From assembly GCA_045644465.1 (NCBI GenBank), contig JAZRGV010000013.1, positions 1 through 17,657 of the forward strand: a stretch of DNA of 17,657 nucleotides, in the 5' to 3' direction. A program made the translations under genes and the position numbers. The DNA comes from HGM04593 sp045644465 (lineage in GTDB: Bacteria > Bacteroidota > Bacteroidia > Bacteroidales > Bacteroidaceae). The notes under the pieces are model-generated. The model saw nothing but the letters and a program-made list of their open reading frames with translations. It was not told where the DNA came from and searched no databases. Positions 1 through 6,293 of the stretch are shown here, in pieces. Each line of letters starts with the position of its first letter. The stretch's first letter is position 1.

Positions 1-1
1 C

Positions 2-1792
2 GTGGAATACTTTATTGATTACCAGACGAATGAAGCAGATTGGGAACAACGCAAAAATGAAAGGCGAGAGCAATTATCAGAGCAAAAGAATGTGCAGCTA
101 AAGGCTATGTTCCCCGACATGGACGGCAGAGCCATATATGTAAGAAGCGAGCAGGAACAAAAGATATGTTTCGTATTGTCTTCATTTGGTGTGAAGTTCA
201 GATATGAAGAACCATATGAACATCAATTAGCAGATGAGATGCACTCACAATATCGTCCTGATTTCTCAATATATTTTGAGCAAGAAGGAGTAACCAAACG
301 TATCTATCTTGAACATTTCGGAGTTGATGAACACGGGCTTGTTCCTGCTTCGTTTGCAAAAGATAAGGGTATAACCTACGAAGAAGCCAATCAGAAATAC
401 AATGATGGTATAACTTGGAAGAAAACTGCTCACGAGAAATTTGGTACACAACTTTTAGTAACATCAAGTGCAGATTTCCATTATTCTGATATTAGGGATA
501 AACTCCGTAAACTATTAGATGATGCAGGTGTACCAATTCAAGAGAAAACAGATGAAGAGTTGTATGATTTGCTTTTGCCCAAAGGTTGTAAGCAAGAAAA
601 GGCGTTTATACGACTTGTCGTTACTTTTGTTACATTGGTGAAATCAAGTTGCAAATCAGTTAAAGAGGTTCTTAAACAAGCCAAGAATGCAGACGATGAG
701 AGAAGTTTTTTCATTATAAAGAATATATTTCAACCTATATATGAACGCTATATAAGTGCATTAAGCGATAGCAACCAAATTGATTTTACAGATGCAATTC
801 TTCAAGCCACAGAAATATGTCGTACTTTACATCCTGTTGAGTATGATTATATTATTGTGGACGAGTTTCAAGATATATCGGTTGACCGTTACAACTTTTT
901 GAAAGTTTTGCGAGAGGGAAATCCTCCTGCAAAATTGTATTGCGTAGGTGATGATTGGCAGTCCATATATCGTTTTTCGGGAAGTGATATGGCTCTATTT
1001 AATCAATTTCCAGAATACTTTGGAGCAACAGAGATCAACAAAATTGAAACGACATATAGATTTGGAGAGCCTTTGGTTTCGTTGTCCTCGAATTTCATAC
1101 AACGTAATATAGCCCAAATACAAAAAAATATACATTCGTTCAGTTCTGAAATGAAAACATATTTGGAGTTTTATTCTTATGATAGAATAGATTACTGCAA
1201 TACGATAGGGCAACTTGTGGCGTCTATTCCGTTAGATAAATCTATATATCTGTTGGGACGTTATTCCTTTGATGATTATTACCTCTCTTTTATGTATCAA
1301 TCCATAAAAGAGGGTAATAGATTTTATTATGTGATAGGAGGACGAAAAATTGAATTTTTGACCGTACATAAGTCAAAAGGTCTTGAAGCAGATTATGTAA
1401 TACTCTTACAATGCAATAAAGACACATATGGTTTCCCTTCGCTTGTAAGTGACGACCCTGTTCTTAACTATGTACTTACTGAAAGTGACCAATTCCCATA
1501 CGGAGAAGAACGACGGCTGTTTTATGTAGCAATAACAAGGGCTAAGATTAAAACACTAGTGTTATACGATAAGTGTTTTCCTTCAGTTTTTGTAGATGAA
1601 TTCCTACATCCACAAAAAGTTACAGAAGGGAGTTATGTAAAACATCCTAATGCTAACAAACACTGGACTAAAGGCGAGGATTTCTTTCTGTTAGAGCTAT
1701 ATAAAGAGGGAAAGAGTATAAAAACAATTGCAAATAAAATGGGAAGAAGTCAAACTTCTATTGTTATGCGCTTAAATAAACTAAACAAATGA
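2..1792 (+). CDS. UvrD/Rep-type superfamily 1 helicase with nuclease-like insert, 5'-truncated
   Basis: Partial gene: the frame is open to the left edge, so the GTG at position 2 is an internal valine codon, not a start. Helicase motifs from II onward are visible (numbering from position 2): DEFQD at 287-291 (Walker B), GDDWQSIYRF at 316-325 (motif III), TYRFGEPL at 351-358 (motif IV), TVHKSKGLEADYV at 454-466 (motif V) and EERRLFYVAITRAK at 502-515 (motif VI). Walker A and motif Ia must lie upstream. Before motif II is a segment like the insert of helicase IV-like proteins: an acidic helix near E49/E52, RPDF at 85-88 and LEHFG at 103-107, resembling a PD-(D/E)XK nuclease core without an obvious lysine. 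Residues 555-594 (HWTKGEDFF ... GRSQTSIVMRL) resemble a SANT/Myb-like or HTH DNA-binding tail. Expected role: ATP-driven 3'-5' unwinding in repair or recombination; a defence role is possible but has no support here. The family is sure, the precise role is not. Confidence 0.9.
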   Translation: MEYFIDYQTNEADWEQRKNERREQLSEQKNVQLKAMFPDMDGRAIYVRSEQEQKICFVLSSFGVKFRYEEPYEHQLADEMHSQYRPDFSIYFEQEGVTKRIYLEHFGVDEHGLVPASFAKDKGITYEEANQKYNDGITWKKTAHEKFGTQLLVTSSADFHYSDIRDKLRKLLDDAGVPIQEKTDEELYDLLLPKGCKQEKAFIRLVVTFVTLVKSSCKSVKEVLKQAKNADDERSFFIIKNIFQPIYERYISALSDSNQIDFTDAILQATEICRTLHPVEYDYIIVDEFQDISVDRYNFLKVLREGNPPAKLYCVGDDWQSIYRFSGSDMALFNQFPEYFGATEINKIETTYRFGEPLVSLSSNFIQRNIAQIQKNIHSFSSEMKTYLEFYSYDRIDYCNTIGQLVASIPLDKSIYLLGRYSFDDYYLSFMYQSIKEGNRFYYVIGGRKIEFLTVHKSKGLEADYVILLQCNKDTYGFPSLVSDDPVLNYVLTESDQFPYGEERRLFYVAITRAKIKTLVLYDKCFPSVFVDEFLHPQKVTEGSYVKHPNANKHWTKGEDFFLLELYKEGKSIKTIANKMGRSQTSIVMRLNKLNK

Positions 1793-1870
1793 TGGTGATG
1801 ATATTTATAATTCAACCATAATTCTTAGCATTGTTTAAGCTATCTTGTATTTGTTAAAAAAATCCTCCTG

Positions 1871-1878
1871 CAAAGGTA
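1871..1878 (-). promoter_or_regulatory. Orphan Bacteroidales -7 box
   Basis: On the minus strand this reads TACCTTTG, an exact match to the Bacteroidales -7 consensus TAnnTTTG, and is followed by CAGGAGGA. It points toward the 3' end of the helicase gene, and no open frame follows on that strand. No well-spaced -33 TTTG is evident. It may be a leftover promoter or drive an antisense RNA. Confidence 0.3.
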
Positions 1879-2134
1879 ATTTCTCACCGTAGGCGAAATG
1901 ACTGCAACATCAAAAAATAGAGAGAAAAGCCGAATGTTTTTGGGTCATTGTGCGAAGTTGTTTGAACGTAGCGCGAGTATAATTTTTCCTATATAGTCGT
2001 GCGTAGTGAGTTCTGTAGCACCCCAAAAACATGAGAAAGCTTTGAACGACAAGCGATGTTCGGCTGAGTGCTCACCTTGGTGGCGCGAACAGAAGAATCA
2101 AAGCGACTATTTTTTGCCGGTGCAGAGTTCTTTG

Positions 2135-2158
2135 GTACTTTCTGACACCAGAAAGTAC
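2135..2158. repeat. Perfect 10-bp hairpin, GTACTTTCTG / CAGAAAGTAC
   Basis: GTACTTTCTG at 2135-2144 and its exact reverse complement at 2149-2158 are separated by a four-base loop (ACAC). There is no run of T after either arm, so it is not a typical intrinsic terminator. It sits at the right-hand edge of the repeat-like stretch and could be the end of an interspersed element. Confidence 0.5.
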
Positions 2159-2316
2159 AAGAAATATTACAAAATAACAAACGATAAAAGTAGTAAGGTT
2201 AAGAATTACGGTTGGTTGAATTATATATTGTCAATACTTTTCTATAGACTTATCAAGTAGATCAACTGCTATATTATTCCTTAGAGCTTATCTAGAATGT
2301 TATTTATGGTTTGATT

Positions 2317-4557
2317 TTACTTAAACACTAGCCTTCCACCGGCTGTAATATCTCTGTGATTAATCGTTGTTCCTACTATCCGTTTGCCATTGAGACTATA
2401 GGATTGCGGTAGAGATTCTTCACTGCGCTCAGAATGACAATTGGAGTGATGTAAAGATTCTTTGTTTTGTTCAGATGGGCTGTTGAGGGCTTGCTCTAGA
2501 GAATGACGGGTAATTATAAAATTTTTTCCATTGTCAAGGTGAATTTTTGCTTCGGGGAACAGCGGTACTCCTAGCTCGTATTCTCCGCCACATGGGTTGG
2601 TGGGGTAGATTCCCATTGCGCTCATAACGTACCATGCCGACATCTGTCCGCAGTCCTCGTTGCCACAGATACCGTCGGGCGTGTTGCGGTAAAGCTCGTT
2701 CATAATCTGCGAAACATATTGTTGTGTCTTTTCCGGTTTACCTATCTTGTTGAAAAGATATGCTACATGGTGGCTTGGCTCGTTGCCATGGGCATACTGC
2801 CCAATCATACCGGTGCTGAATATAGGCAGGTCGGCATTTACGGCAGGAGAATATGCAAACATGCTGTCGAGCTTTTGTTCAAAAATCTCTCTACCCATTA
2901 ATGTAATAAGGCCGTCAATGTCGTGTTGAACGCTCCACATATAGTGCCATGCATTGCTCTCGCAAATATGTTGTGTATATTCGTCGGGGTTAAATTCAGG
3001 TTGGAACTCTCCATTGCTGTCGCGTGGTTGCATAAATGTGGTGTTCGGGTTATATTGATTGCGCCAGTTCCCGGAACGTTTATAAAATACTTCGGCTATG
3101 CTGTCACGCCCCATCGCATCTGCCAACCGTGCTATGCAGTAGTCATCGAAGGCGTATTCTAAAGTGCGCGACATAGCCCAATTATCGGCATTGTATGGGT
3201 CGGTAACGTCGTATGGTACATATCCGTTCTCTTTGTAGAATCCAATGCCCCGATAGTTGTCACTGTTGGCTGTGGCTACGCATGCTTCGAGTGCTTTTTC
3301 AGCATCAAAGCCACCAATGCCTTTTAGGTACGCATCGGCAATTACAGGAATAGAGTGATAGCCAATCATCATATCAGTTTCGCTTCCCCACATGTTCCAT
3401 ACCGGTAAGCGACCATGCTCATTGTAAAAAGCTATAAAGGAATTTACCATGTCATCCACTCTTTCGGGAGTGGTGATGGTGTATAGTGGATGCGCAGCAC
3501 GGAATGTGTCCCATAGCGAGAATGTAGAGTAGTTCTGCCATCCGTCGGCTTCGTGGTTCTTGCCATCGGCCCCACGGTATTTACCGTCAACATCGCAGAA
3601 CAGCGTTGGTGCTATCATAGTACGGTAGAGAGCTGTATAGAAACATATACGTTGGTCGTCTGTTCCGCCTTCAATCTCAATCTTGCCAAGTTCTTTATTC
3701 CATTTTTCGCGTGTCTGTGTGCGGTAAAGGTCAAAATCGTTGTGTGGTGCTTCGGCTGTTATGTTTTTTGCAGCACCCTCGAGGCCTGTACCCGAAAGAG
3801 CTGTAATAACGGTTAGTTCTTTGCTTTTGTCAAGGGCAAAGGTCATCTCAATAACCCCCGGTTTCATCCATATATTGCCGTCGCGCATAATCATTGCATC
3901 TTCGCACTTGAACGTGGTAATTGGGTGTGAAAATCGTGTTCTGAAATATACCTGCTGTTCTCTTGCCCAACCGTTGGAGAATCGGTAACCCTCAATAGTA
4001 AAGCTATCTACAATAGCTATGTGGGTGTCTGTTGTAGCATCCCAATTCATAGCTTTCGCAAGATTCAGCAGCACGATTGCTGTGTCGGTGGGGTAGGTGT
4101 AACGTTGTATTCCGCATCGTTCTGTGGCTGTAAGTTCTACATCTATATCGTAGCTGTCAAGATATACGCGGTAGTATCCAGCTTCACACTCTTCGCGTTC
4201 GTGGCTGAACATTGAGTGTACTCCAAGGGGCTTCTCATCTTTGCGTAGCGGGTGGGTAACGGGAAGGAAACTGATATCATACAGGTCGCCTGCACCTGTA
4301 CCGCTCAGGTGGGTATGGCTGAAACCTGCAATAGTGCTGTCTGGATAAAAATATCCGGCAATTCTGTCCCAACCGGGCAGACCATTGTCGGGACTTAGCT
4401 GCACCATACCAAAAGGAGCCTGTGCTCCTGGATATACGTTGCCTTTATAGTCGGTACCTATGAGTGGGTTTACAAGCGATGCGTAGTCTTTGTCTTTATG
4501 TGTTGAGCACCCGTATAGCAGTGTTACTATAATAAGTGTCGTAAATAGATGTTTCAT
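2317..4557 (-). CDS. GH92 family alpha-mannosidase, lipoprotein
   Basis: Calcium-dependent exo-alpha-mannosidase family known from gut Bacteroidales, acting on mannose at the ends of N-glycans and mannans. The 746 residues fit the family. The start gives a lipoprotein signal peptide with the lipobox LLYGC (Cys17); the following STHKDKD is charged and could be a surface-export signal. The N-terminal domain opens with VNPLIGTDYKGNVYPGA (29-45) and the family motifs follow: GSETDMMIGYHS (391-402), ESNAWHYMWS (533-542), GNEPSHH (591-597) and GNEDCGQMSAWYVMSAMGIYP (632-652). Glu533 is the probable general acid and Asp635, in the GNEDCG motif, lies where the base is expected. The C-terminus is odd: about residues 683-717 are encoded by an interspersed repeat (CHSERSEES at 707-715), after which the normal family ending resumes (LNGKRIVGTTINHRDI ... 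GGRLVF). The gene has its own likely promoter; no SusC/SusD partners are in view, and the exact linkage specificity cannot be read. Confidence 0.95.
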   Translation of the reverse strand: MKHLFTTLIIVTLLYGCSTHKDKDYASLVNPLIGTDYKGNVYPGAQAPFGMVQLSPDNGLPGWDRIAGYFYPDSTIAGFSHTHLSGTGAGDLYDISFLPVTHPLRKDEKPLGVHSMFSHEREECEAGYYRVYLDSYDIDVELTATERCGIQRYTYPTDTAIVLLNLAKAMNWDATTDTHIAIVDSFTIEGYRFSNGWAREQQVYFRTRFSHPITTFKCEDAMIMRDGNIWMKPGVIEMTFALDKSKELTVITALSGTGLEGAAKNITAEAPHNDFDLYRTQTREKWNKELGKIEIEGGTDDQRICFYTALYRTMIAPTLFCDVDGKYRGADGKNHEADGWQNYSTFSLWDTFRAAHPLYTITTPERVDDMVNSFIAFYNEHGRLPVWNMWGSETDMMIGYHSIPVIADAYLKGIGGFDAEKALEACVATANSDNYRGIGFYKENGYVPYDVTDPYNADNWAMSRTLEYAFDDYCIARLADAMGRDSIAEVFYKRSGNWRNQYNPNTTFMQPRDSNGEFQPEFNPDEYTQHICESNAWHYMWSVQHDIDGLITLMGREIFEQKLDSMFAYSPAVNADLPIFSTGMIGQYAHGNEPSHHVAYLFNKIGKPEKTQQYVSQIMNELYRNTPDGICGNEDCGQMSAWYVMSAMGIYPTNPCGGEYELGVPLFPEAKIHLDNGKNFIITRHSLEQALNSPSEQNKESLHHSNCHSERSEESLPQSYSLNGKRIVGTTINHRDITAGGRLVFK
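2413..2510. repeat. Interspersed repeat (HSERSEES type) inside the GH92 gene
   Basis: A unit near AGATTCTTCACTGCGCTCAG at 2413-2432, continuing AATGACA to 2439, is followed by two degraded relatives: AGATTCTTTGTTTTGTTCAG at 2455-2474 and GGCTTGCTCTAGAGAATGAC at 2488-2507. This type of short repeat is widespread in bacterial genomes and, when translated, gives peptides such as CHSERSEES. Here all three units lie in the coding frame of the GH92 gene and leave it open. The resemblance of copy 1 to the known repeat is clear; copies 2 and 3 are my alignment by eye. Confidence 0.7.
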
Positions 4558-4578
4558 GTCGGTGAGTTTTTAATGATG

Positions 4579-4586
4579 CAAAAATA
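4579..4586 (-). promoter_or_regulatory. Probable promoter -7 box of the GH92 gene
   Basis: The minus strand reads TATTTTTG, matching TAnnTTTG, 22 bases before the ATG at 4557. Transcription from about 7 bases further on would give a leader of roughly 15 bases. The box overlaps the outer arm of the hairpin at 4581-4626, so termination of the upstream gene and initiation of this one share sequence. No clear -33 element is seen. Confidence 0.45.
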
Positions 4587-4626
4587 GCAAAAAAGAGAAG
4601 TAAAAACTTCTCTTTTTTGCTATTTT
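4581..4626 (-). terminator. Perfect 21-bp hairpin terminator after the antiporter gene
   Basis: The arms 4581-4601 and 4606-4626 are exact reverse complements with a four-base loop (AAAA). The core AAAAAAGAGAAGT / ACTTCTCTTTTTT has an A tract on one side and a T tract on the other, so it can act as an intrinsic terminator on either strand. It lies downstream of the antiporter gene and directly upstream of the GH92 gene. Confidence 0.7.
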
Positions 4627-4631
4627 CACCT

Positions 4632-4664
4632 ATGCGTAGTGCAAACTTTGTCTGCACTACGCAT
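4632..4664. repeat. 12-bp hairpin between antiporter and GH92 genes
   Basis: ATGCGTAGTGCA at 4632-4643 is perfectly matched by TGCACTACGCAT at 4653-4664, with a nine-base loop. There is no T tract right after it. It is the middle member of three consecutive stem-loops in the antiporter 3' region and may protect mRNA ends or help termination. Confidence 0.6.
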
Positions 4665-4689
4665 GACCAATGGCTCTGCAATTATGTCT

Positions 4690-4713
4690 AAAGTGAAAAT
4701 CAATTTTCACTTT
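4690..4713. repeat. 10-bp hairpin spanning the antiporter stop codon
   Basis: AAAGTGAAAA at 4690-4699 pairs with TTTTCACTTT at 4704-4713 around a four-base loop. The antiporter stop codon (TGA on the minus strand, 4702-4700) lies in the loop, so the last codons form one arm. It is A/T-rich and therefore a weak stem. Confidence 0.5.
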
Positions 4714-6160
4714 TTTCAAAATGGAATGGTTCAAACTGTGAACTGCGGTCAATCCACGATGGCTTGCGCATTGCATATATCACAAACGGTGCGCCTACTA
4801 CAATGATACAGCCAATGAATAGCACTGCATACCACACTGCGTTACTACCAACCGAAATCTGTGCCGGTGGGATGAAACTTAGTACAAAGGCAAGCAAGCT
4901 ACCCAGGAAACCGACGCCGCTAATAATCCACATCATACCATTGCCTTGCTTTCCTAAACGGAAAGGGCGTTTGGCGTCTTTCATATTATAGCGCAAGTAT
5001 ATGGCTGCGGCAAACATCAACAAATACATTATAAGATAAAGGAGTACCGTCAACTGTGACAATATCTGATAGAAACTCTGTACCGATGGCATCACCACAA
5101 ACAAAAGACTCAAAAGGGTTACTATACCGCCTTGAATGAGCAGAATATTTTTCTGCACGCCAATGCTGTTGCTCTTTTGCATAAACGGTGGCAGGTAACC
5201 CGCCTTGCCAACGGCAAAGATACCTTTAGAAGGGCCCGAAACCCATGTCAATACTCCGGCGAGCACACCAAAAGCCAAGGCAATAGCAATAATTGGTGAC
5301 ATCCACGACATTTTGATATATCTGAAGTAGTTGTCAAAGCCAACCAAAAGGCTTTGTGTAAGGTTTATATCCTTTTGTGGAATAATTATACCTAGTGCGA
5401 ATGTACCCAGAATGAATATGAGTACAGTAATCAAAGCTCCCAGGAATACAGCTTTGGGGTAATTCTTGCTAGGGTTTTCCATGTCTTTTACGTGAATACC
5501 GGTCATCTCCATTCCGGCATAGAAAAGGAATATACCCGATGCAAGTACAAGATTGTCCAGCTTTGTGATGTCCGGGAAAAAGCTGCCACCAAAGTCCATT
5601 TGTGATTTGCCACCGCTTGCAAGATAGATGATGCCCAACAATACAAGCAGTGCTGCAGGAATAATCGTACCAATCAAACCTCCTACTTTTGCTACTTTAC
5701 TCACCCATCCCATACCTTTCAGTGATATGAACGTCGCAGCCCAATATATAATGAGCACCACTACAAGAGTATAAATCTTGTTCGAAGCCAACGACATGTC
5801 GGCAGTGCTATCCATGCCAATGAAAGCCAATGATACAGCTCCAAAGGTAAGCACTGTTGGATACCATATAGTACTCTCTACCCACTGTAGCCATATGGCA
5901 AGGAAACCGACTCGTTTACCAAAGGCCTCACCTACCCAGCGGAACACACCACCTTGCTTGTCCTGGAACATGGCAGCGAGTTCTGCTGCTACAAGCGATG
6001 TTGGAATAAGGAACACTATGGCTGCAAATAGATAATAAAAGGCTGAACTTATACCGTATTCAGCCTCGGCAGGGAGTCCACGTAGCGATACAACAGCCGT
6101 TACATTCATAATCGCTAATGTTGCGACTCCAAGTTTTACACTTTTAGTCAATGTTGACAT
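4700..6160 (-). CDS. GadC-like APC-superfamily amino-acid antiporter
   Basis: A 486-residue inner-membrane protein with about 12 hydrophobic segments. It resembles the glutamate:GABA antiporter GadC: GGVFRWVGEAFG (70-81) matches the GGVFxWVxxxxG segment, FFPDITKLDNLV (194-205) and AGMEMTGIHVKDMENPSKNYPKA (215-237, a pattern also seen in E. coli GadC) follow, then VSGPSKGIFAVGK (307-319) and LSFIPP (427-432). The ATG start places the first membrane segment directly after a short lysine-containing tail. GadC exchanges external glutamate for internal GABA in acid resistance. No glutamate decarboxylase or glutaminase gene is in the window, so the substrate pair is uncertain. The tail after the last membrane segment is only about 23 residues, shorter than the C-terminal plug of the E. 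coli protein. The gene is separated from the upstream PFOR gene by a strong hairpin, so it is probably transcribed on its own, although no convincing promoter box was found. Confidence 0.88.
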   Translation of the reverse strand: MSTLTKSVKLGVATLAIMNVTAVVSLRGLPAEAEYGISSAFYYLFAAIVFLIPTSLVAAELAAMFQDKQGGVFRWVGEAFGKRVGFLAIWLQWVESTIWYPTVLTFGAVSLAFIGMDSTADMSLASNKIYTLVVVLIIYWAATFISLKGMGWVSKVAKVGGLIGTIIPAALLVLLGIIYLASGGKSQMDFGGSFFPDITKLDNLVLASGIFLFYAGMEMTGIHVKDMENPSKNYPKAVFLGALITVLIFILGTFALGIIIPQKDINLTQSLLVGFDNYFRYIKMSWMSPIIAIALAFGVLAGVLTWVSGPSKGIFAVGKAGYLPPFMQKSNSIGVQKNILLIQGGIVTLLSLLFVVMPSVQSFYQILSQLTVLLYLIMYLLMFAAAIYLRYNMKDAKRPFRLGKQGNGMMWIISGVGFLGSLLAFVLSFIPPAQISVGSNAVWYAVLFIGCIIVVGAPFVIYAMRKPSWIDRSSQFEPFHFEKSEN

Positions 6161-6234
6161 AGTTATCCGTTTTTAAGGTTATAAAATATAAGATATAACA
6201 ATGCAACGCAGCTGTTGGTTCGTAGTATATGAAT

Positions 6235-6275
6235 ATTCAACGGGGGAGTATCTTTCGAATACTCCCCCGTTGAAT
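6235..6275 (-). terminator. 17-bp G/C-rich hairpin after the PFOR gene
   Basis: The arms ATTCAACGGGGGAGTAT (6235-6251) and its exact complement (6259-6275) enclose a seven-base loop. The stem is strong but the minus-strand sequence after it (ATTCATATA) is only A/T-rich, without a long T run. It is placed 18 bases after the PFOR stop codon, so I read it as its terminator or as a 3'-end stabiliser. Confidence 0.7.
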
Positions 6276-6293
6276 TATTATGTCAAGGATTTA

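Larger units (their letters stand above)
1793..2316. other. Gene-poor interval with repeat-like structure
   Basis: No convincing gene lies in these 524 bases. From about 1865 to 2160 the sequence is less A/T-rich than its flanks and carries inverted repeats: an 11-base pair (1934-1944 with 2022-2032), AGCCGAA near 1928 matched by TTCGGCT at 2059-2065, and a 10-base hairpin at 2135-2158. TTTGAACG occurs twice in direct orientation (1960-1967 and 2041-2048, approximately). Short open frames exist on both strands (1989-2180 minus, 2006-2260 plus), but they have biased, low-complexity composition and overlap each other. The remainder, 2161-2316, is A/T-rich and I see nothing in it. I infer a decayed interspersed intergenic element or a remnant of a deleted gene's 5' region. 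Confidence 0.5.

Noticed and set aside
1989..2260. Two short overlapping open frames, minus 1989-2180 and plus 2006-2260
   Set aside because: They overlap each other on opposite strands in repeat-like DNA, have no recognisable domain and no ribosome binding or promoter signals.
2413..2439. HSERSEES as a functional peptide motif of the mannosidase
   Set aside because: It is the translation of a widespread DNA repeat and not part of the GH92 fold.
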